Part shown: in pieces, positions 60,115-64,000 of the stretch
How the letters are laid out: each line of letters begins with the position of its first letter
Numbering within the stretch: the stretch's first letter is position 1
NCBI GenBank assembly: GCA_963805925.1
Contig: CAWDWB010000001.1
Span: 1 to 64,000 of the forward strand
Length of the DNA stretch: 64,000 nt
Direction of reading: 5' to 3'
DNA from: CAMPKL01 sp963805925
Lineage (GTDB): Bacteria; Acidobacteriota; Terriglobia; Bryobacterales; UBA6623
Notes under the pieces: model-generated
The model's database searches: none
Told to the model about the DNA's origin: nothing
The model's input: only the letters and a program-made list of their open reading frames with translations
Translations under genes and position numbers: made by a program

Positions 60115-61593
60115 TTACAACCGCGCCCGCTCCACTGCCTTCTTCCAGCCGGCAAACAGCTCTTCGCGCCGTTCCGACGGCATCGTCGGCTCGAAGATGC
60201 GGTCCGCCTTCCAGAATTGTTCCAACTCGTCCGTTCCGCTCCAGAAGCCCGTCGCCAGTCCCGCCAGGTAAGCCGCTCCCGCCGCCGTCGTTTCCCGGTT
60301 GGCTGGCCTCACGACCGGCTTGCCCAAAATATCCGCCTGGAACTGCATCAGGAAATCGTTGGCCGAAGCGCCGCCGTCGACCCGCAACTCCGTCATCGGC
60401 GAAGGCGAATCGGCGTCCATCGCCTCCACCAGCTCTCTGGTCTGATAGGCGATGCTCTCCAATGCGGCGCGCACGATGTGCTCCCGTTTGGCCCCACGCG
60501 TCAGTCCCGAAATCAATCCCCGCGCATGCGCATCCCAGTGCGGAGCGCCCAGGCCCACGAACGCGGGCACCAGATGCACGCCAGCCGTATCCGGCACGCT
60601 TCGCGCCAAGGTTTCCGACTCGGCCGCGCTGTAGATGATCTTCAACTCGTCCCGCAGCCATTGGACGACTGCGCCGGCCACGAAAATACTGCCTTCCAGC
60701 GCATAGCGCGCCTTGTCGTCCTGCGATGCTGCGGTAGTCGACAGCAAACCGTTCTTTGACGTGGGCCGCTCCTCACCCGTGTTGAGCAGCAGGAAGCAGC
60801 CAGTGCCGTAGGTGTTCTTAGATAGCCCAGGCCGAAAGCAGGCCTGCCCAAAAAGCGCCGCTTGCTGATCTCCGGCAATTCCCGCAATCGGAATCTCCGA
60901 GCCGAGCAGGTCGCCGTCCGTCGTCGCGACAACGCCGCAGGACGGGACAATCCGCGGCAACACCGCCTTGGGCACGTTGAACAACTCGATCATCTTGTCG
61001 TCCCATGCCCCTTCGCTCAGGTTCATGAGCATCGTCCGCGACGCATTGGTAATGTCGATGACGTGTTCTCGGCCCCCAGTCAGATTCCAAATCAGCCACG
61101 AGTCCATCGTCCCGAACGCCAAGTCGCCGTTCTCAGCCCGCGATCGTCCATCGTGAATGTGATCCAAGATCCAAGCGATCTTCGTCGCCGAGAAATAGGC
61201 GTCGACGACCAGTCCGGTCCGCTCGGTGACTTCGTGGCCGTGCTTCTCTGTCGTCAGATGCCGACAAATCTCCGCCGTCCTGCGGCATTGCCAAACGATC
61301 GCCGGACCGACGGGCCGGCCCGTGGCGCGGTCCCAAATGACCGTCGTCTCGCGTTGGTTGGTAATGCCCAGCGCTTGGATGTCCGCGGCCTTCAGGTGCG
61401 CGTTCTCAATGGCGTACTTAGCGGCGTTCAGTTGCGCCGTCCAGACTTCCCGCGGGTCCTGATCTACCCAGCCCTCTTTCGGGTAATGGCAAGCCACTTC
61501 CGACTGGTATGAAGCCACGACGTTGGCGTCGTGATTGAAAATAAGCGCCCGCGCGCTGGAGGTCCCTTCGTCGAGGGCGAGAATATGCGACAT
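60115..61593 (-). CDS. glpK: Glycerol kinase
   Basis: A 492-residue FGGY kinase forming glycerol-3-phosphate. Motifs: the ATP loop ILALDEGTSSARALIFNHD, QALGITNQRETTVIWDRATG, KIAWILDHIHD, the FGGY signature 1 FGTMDSWLIWNLTGG, AGIAGDQQAALFGQACFRPG, GTGCFLLLNTG, FVGLGAPHWDAHARGLISGL and DGGASANDFLMQFQADILGK. Substrate residues QRE and D-x-x-Q are present. No glycerol facilitator or dehydrogenase is next to it. The frame is intact. Confidence 0.96.
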   Translation of the reverse strand: MSHILALDEGTSSARALIFNHDANVVASYQSEVACHYPKEGWVDQDPREVWTAQLNAAKYAIENAHLKAADIQALGITNQRETTVIWDRATGRPVGPAIVWQCRRTAEICRHLTTEKHGHEVTERTGLVVDAYFSATKIAWILDHIHDGRSRAENGDLAFGTMDSWLIWNLTGGREHVIDITNASRTMLMNLSEGAWDDKMIELFNVPKAVLPRIVPSCGVVATTDGDLLGSEIPIAGIAGDQQAALFGQACFRPGLSKNTYGTGCFLLLNTGEERPTSKNGLLSTTAASQDDKARYALEGSIFVAGAVVQWLRDELKIIYSAAESETLARSVPDTAGVHLVPAFVGLGAPHWDAHARGLISGLTRGAKREHIVRAALESIAYQTRELVEAMDADSPSPMTELRVDGGASANDFLMQFQADILGKPVVRPANRETTAAGAAYLAGLATGFWSGTDELEQFWKADRIFEPTMPSERREELFAGWKKAVERARL

Positions 61594-61623
61594 AGCAGTC
61601 GCAAGTTTAGCAATCGCGCCGGA

Positions 61624-63822
61624 TCACTTCGAAACCGAAACGTCCCGCAGTTCCCGAATCCAAAACTGTTCCATCGTGCGGAACGCGTGCAATCGGTCTT
61701 TCGCGCCCGATATGCCGTGCGTTTGCCCCGGGTACAACTGCAAGTCGTACGGCTTTCCCGCATCGATCAAGGCATCGATCAGGGCAATCGTGTTCTGCGG
61801 ATGCACATTGTCGTCGGACGTGCCGTGCATCAGCATCAAACGTCCATGCAGTTGGTCAGCGGCTTCCAGCGCCGAGGTTCGGCGGTAAGCCAACGGCTCT
61901 TCGGCCGGCAGCCCCATGTAACGTTCGGTGTAGATCGAGTCGTAGAAGCGCCAGTCCGTCACCGGCGCGACCGCAATGCCTGCCCGAAACGCATCGCTAT
62001 GGGTCAGCGCGAAGCAGGTCGCAAAGCCGCCGCCGCTCCAACCCCAAATGCCGATCCGCTCCGGGTCGACGAACGGCAACCGCTTGAATCGCTCCACCGC
62101 AATCAGCTGGTCCGCCAGCGCTGTCGGGCCGTAGTTCTTTGCCGCGGCAACCTCATACTTGTGGCCCAGGCGAGACGACGCCCGGTCGTCCACGTAAGCC
62201 ACGATAAAACCCTGCTGCACCAGCCGCTGGTGGAACTGGTAGCGTCCCCGCGCATCCCAGGCATCGCGAATCGTCGGTACGTGCGGGCCTCCGTAGACGT
62301 AGATCACCAGCGGGTACTTCTTGCCCCGCGCAAGCCGAGGCGGCTTGAGCAGCAGCGTACGGATCTGGGCCCCGTCCTCGGTCTCGATGACGCTCAGCTC
62401 CGGTTCCGCCCACTCGGACCGATCGACCGGATTCGGATCGTGAATCACCCGCTCCGGATCCCCGCCGGGTGACCCGATGACGACGGTCTCCGGTGCCGGC
62501 AGCGTCGAGCGCGCATCGACATACGCCGTCGCCCCCGGATTCATGGCCACCCGGTGAACGCCGAGACCGCTCGTCACCCGCCGCACTTCGCCGCCCGTCA
62601 GTCGCACTGCGTAGAGATCCGAGCCGATGGCATTGTCGCGATTGGCCATGAAATACACGACGCCCGCTTCTTGGTCGACTCCAGCAATCGCCGAAACTTC
62701 CCAGTCCCCTTCGGTCAGCTGTCGCAGCAGAGTTCCGTCGCTTTGATACAGGTAGAGATGACGCAACCCAGACCGCTCCGAACTCCACAGAAACTCATCG
62801 CCGCCTCCGAGAAACCGCAAGTCGTCGTGGATGTTGATCCAATTCCGATCCGTCTCGGTCAGCAGCACTTTCCGCTTACTCGTCGACGTATCGATTGCCT
62901 CAACCCGCAAATTTTTCTGACCGCGATCCAGGGACTGCACGATCAAACGGTTATCGGGCGTCCAAGAGAATCGCGGCAAGTACTCCGAGCCTGGGTCGAA
63001 CCAACTCACTCCTGAGTGCGCGTCCCCAATGTCCAGCACCCCCAGCCTCACCTTCGGGTTCGGATCGCCAGCCTTGGGATAGCGCTCGAAGTCAACCGAT
63101 GCCTCGGCCGTCGTGAGCGTCGTCAGCGGATACCTTGGCACCCGCGACTGGTCCGTCTCAAGGAACGCGATTCGCCGCGAATCCGGCGACCACAAGTGCC
63201 CGTCCCGAACGCCGAACTCCTCCGGGTAGACCCAATCCAGATCGCCGTGCAGCACGTCCGGCGAGCCGCCCGTCGTCAGCCGCCGCAAGCGGCGGTCCGC
63301 CAGATCCGCGAGCCATAAGTCGTGCTCGTAGACGAAAGAAACGAACTTCCCGTCCGGAGAAAACTTCGGATGCCGGACGCCGTCCAAGCCCGGCGTCAGT
63401 TCCCGCGCGCGACCGCTTTCCAACTCGTACAGGAACAGGCTTCCCGCGCTGGTAAATAACAAGCTCTTCGAGTCGGGAGACCACAGGTAGCTGGCCACGG
63501 CATATCTGCGCCGCCGCTCGCGTTCCCGCTCATCCTGAGTGGCATCGTTGAGCGCTGGGGCTAGCGCCGCTAATTGTCGGTGACTCACCAGCACTCGCGG
63601 GCGTCCGCCCTGGCCGTCGGCAACCCACAAGTTCCGTTCCCCGTTGACCGCATCCTCCAGAATATAGGTCAGCGAAGAGCCGTCGGGACTCCATTGGAAC
63701 TGTTCCGGCCCCGGACCCGCAAGCCCGTCAGCGGAGAAGATTTCTTCTAGGGTCAGTTCTTGCGCGGCAGCCGCGAGCGGCAGGCACAAGAACGCCAAGA
63801 ACAAGCAGCCGCGGCGCAGCAT
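61624..63822 (-). CDS. Dipeptidyl-peptidase IV-like S9 family peptidase
   Basis: A 732-residue exported protein (signal about 1-20, ending AAAQE). An N-terminal DPPIV beta-propeller (about 40-470) shows PEQFQWSPDGSSLTYILEDA, SYLWSPDSKSLLFTSAGSLF, YPEEFGVRDGHLWSPDSRRI and the DPPIV Glu motif region DLDWVYPEEFGVR. The hydrolase domain (about 490-732) carries YPLVIYVYGGPHVPTIRDAW, nucleophile GIWGWSGGGFATCF (Ser596), Asp in LMLMHGTSDDNVHPQNTIA and His in YPGQTHGISG. It likely removes X-Pro dipeptides from extracellular peptides. Confidence 0.95.
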   Translation of the reverse strand: MLRRGCLFLAFLCLPLAAAAQELTLEEIFSADGLAGPGPEQFQWSPDGSSLTYILEDAVNGERNLWVADGQGGRPRVLVSHRQLAALAPALNDATQDERERERRRRYAVASYLWSPDSKSLLFTSAGSLFLYELESGRARELTPGLDGVRHPKFSPDGKFVSFVYEHDLWLADLADRRLRRLTTGGSPDVLHGDLDWVYPEEFGVRDGHLWSPDSRRIAFLETDQSRVPRYPLTTLTTAEASVDFERYPKAGDPNPKVRLGVLDIGDAHSGVSWFDPGSEYLPRFSWTPDNRLIVQSLDRGQKNLRVEAIDTSTSKRKVLLTETDRNWINIHDDLRFLGGGDEFLWSSERSGLRHLYLYQSDGTLLRQLTEGDWEVSAIAGVDQEAGVVYFMANRDNAIGSDLYAVRLTGGEVRRVTSGLGVHRVAMNPGATAYVDARSTLPAPETVVIGSPGGDPERVIHDPNPVDRSEWAEPELSVIETEDGAQIRTLLLKPPRLARGKKYPLVIYVYGGPHVPTIRDAWDARGRYQFHQRLVQQGFIVAYVDDRASSRLGHKYEVAAAKNYGPTALADQLIAVERFKRLPFVDPERIGIWGWSGGGFATCFALTHSDAFRAGIAVAPVTDWRFYDSIYTERYMGLPAEEPLAYRRTSALEAADQLHGRLMLMHGTSDDNVHPQNTIALIDALIDAGKPYDLQLYPGQTHGISGAKDRLHAFRTMEQFWIRELRDVSVSK

Positions 63823-63858
63823 GCCTCCATGCTAATGGAAGTTCCCGAAGAGGAGCTA

Positions 63859-64000
63859 TCAGGAGGCGCGGCGGGCGGTCCGCAGCGCACGATCAGCAGC
63901 CCGAGAGGCCAGCAGATCGGTAATTTCGGTCAGCAGTTGGGGGACATCCACCGGTTCCACCAGAAACTCGTCCTGGTCGCTGGCGTCGTCTCCAGTAATC
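63859..64000 (-). CDS. C-terminal end of a response-regulator receiver-like protein (partial)
   Basis: The last 46 residues of a minus-strand gene entering from the right edge: ITGDDASDQDEFLVEPVDVP followed by QLLTEITDLLASRAADRALR and the end TARRAS. The EFLVEPVDVPQLLTEI part resembles the final strand and helix of a receiver (REC) domain, with the conserved Lys-Pro changed to Glu-Pro. Only the tail is visible, so the call is tentative. Confidence 0.5.
   Translation of the reverse strand, partial: ITGDDASDQDEFLVEPVDVPQLLTEITDLLASRAADRALRTARRAS

Overview
The window reads as a metagenome-derived contig whose main body (about 16.5-64 kb) is a clean, roughly 60% GC Acidobacteriota genome of the Solibacter/Bryobacterales kind. 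The evidence is gene content: DUF1592/DUF1552 cytochrome pair, Oar-like TonB receptor with an N-terminal carboxypeptidase-regulatory domain, PD40-type Ser/Thr kinase remnants, two DUF1080 glycoside-processing proteins with a PQQ propeller, and many secreted enzymes. The left 16 kb is different. Positions 1-5.57 kb carry a typical actinobacterial cell-division cluster, all on the minus strand (murC'-ftsQ-ftsZ-pgeF-yggS-sepF-yggT-divIVA), broken by many single-base indels and cut inside murC. Positions 6.8-12.9 kb carry a three-gene cassette of alphaproteobacterial character (DNA methyltransferase, SF2 helicase, GIY-YIG nuclease), also full of single-base indels while every motif survives. This suggests low-quality or chimeric assembly rather than decay.

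Layout: 1-5.6 kb actinobacterial dcw fragment; 5.9-6.5 kb DUF2283/BECR-type toxin-antitoxin-like pair; 6.8-12.9 kb MTase-helicase-GIY-YIG cassette; 12.9-15.9 kb HEPN-like gene and a type IV AbiEi/AbiEii pair with a perfect palindrome upstream; 16.4-24.2 kb a seven-gene secreted sugar-processing operon (minus strand) lying between the front and back pieces of Ser/Thr kinase pseudogene(s); 24.2-27.5 kb a mobile-element edge (excisionase, tyrosine integrase, tRNA-Val); 27.7-33.8 kb a DUF1592-DUF1552-ankyrin-esterase operon; 33.9-38.1 kb Oar-like receptor and IclR regulator; 38.4-45.5 kb a membrane-anchored regulator-like protein, GT39-type transferase, PhoD phosphatase and M14 peptidase; 45.5-51.6 kb the histidine operon (hisI-D-C-B-H-F-NUDIX-A) preceded by an attenuator; 51.6-55.2 kb DksA-like protein, ECF sigma/NrsF pair, BlaI-type repressor and two YbjQ proteins; 55.3-64 kb coaD, aminotransferase, manA, alginate-export-like porin, SDR, glpK, S9 peptidase and a cut-off receiver protein.

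The most informative signals are: (i) a his leader peptide with four His in 14 codons followed by a rho-independent terminator, giving a classical ribosome-mediated attenuator in an acidobacterium; (ii) a NUDIX gene translationally coupled inside the his operon where no hisE is seen; (iii) a near-identical 23-bp element upstream of both the IclR gene and the DUF1592 operon; (iv) the MTase-helicase-GIY-YIG cassette, a candidate defence system within a run of defence-type genes; (v) the DUF1080/PQQ operon sitting exactly between kinase fragments; and (vi) a stand-alone secreted protein that repeats the N-terminal domain of its DUF1080 neighbour.
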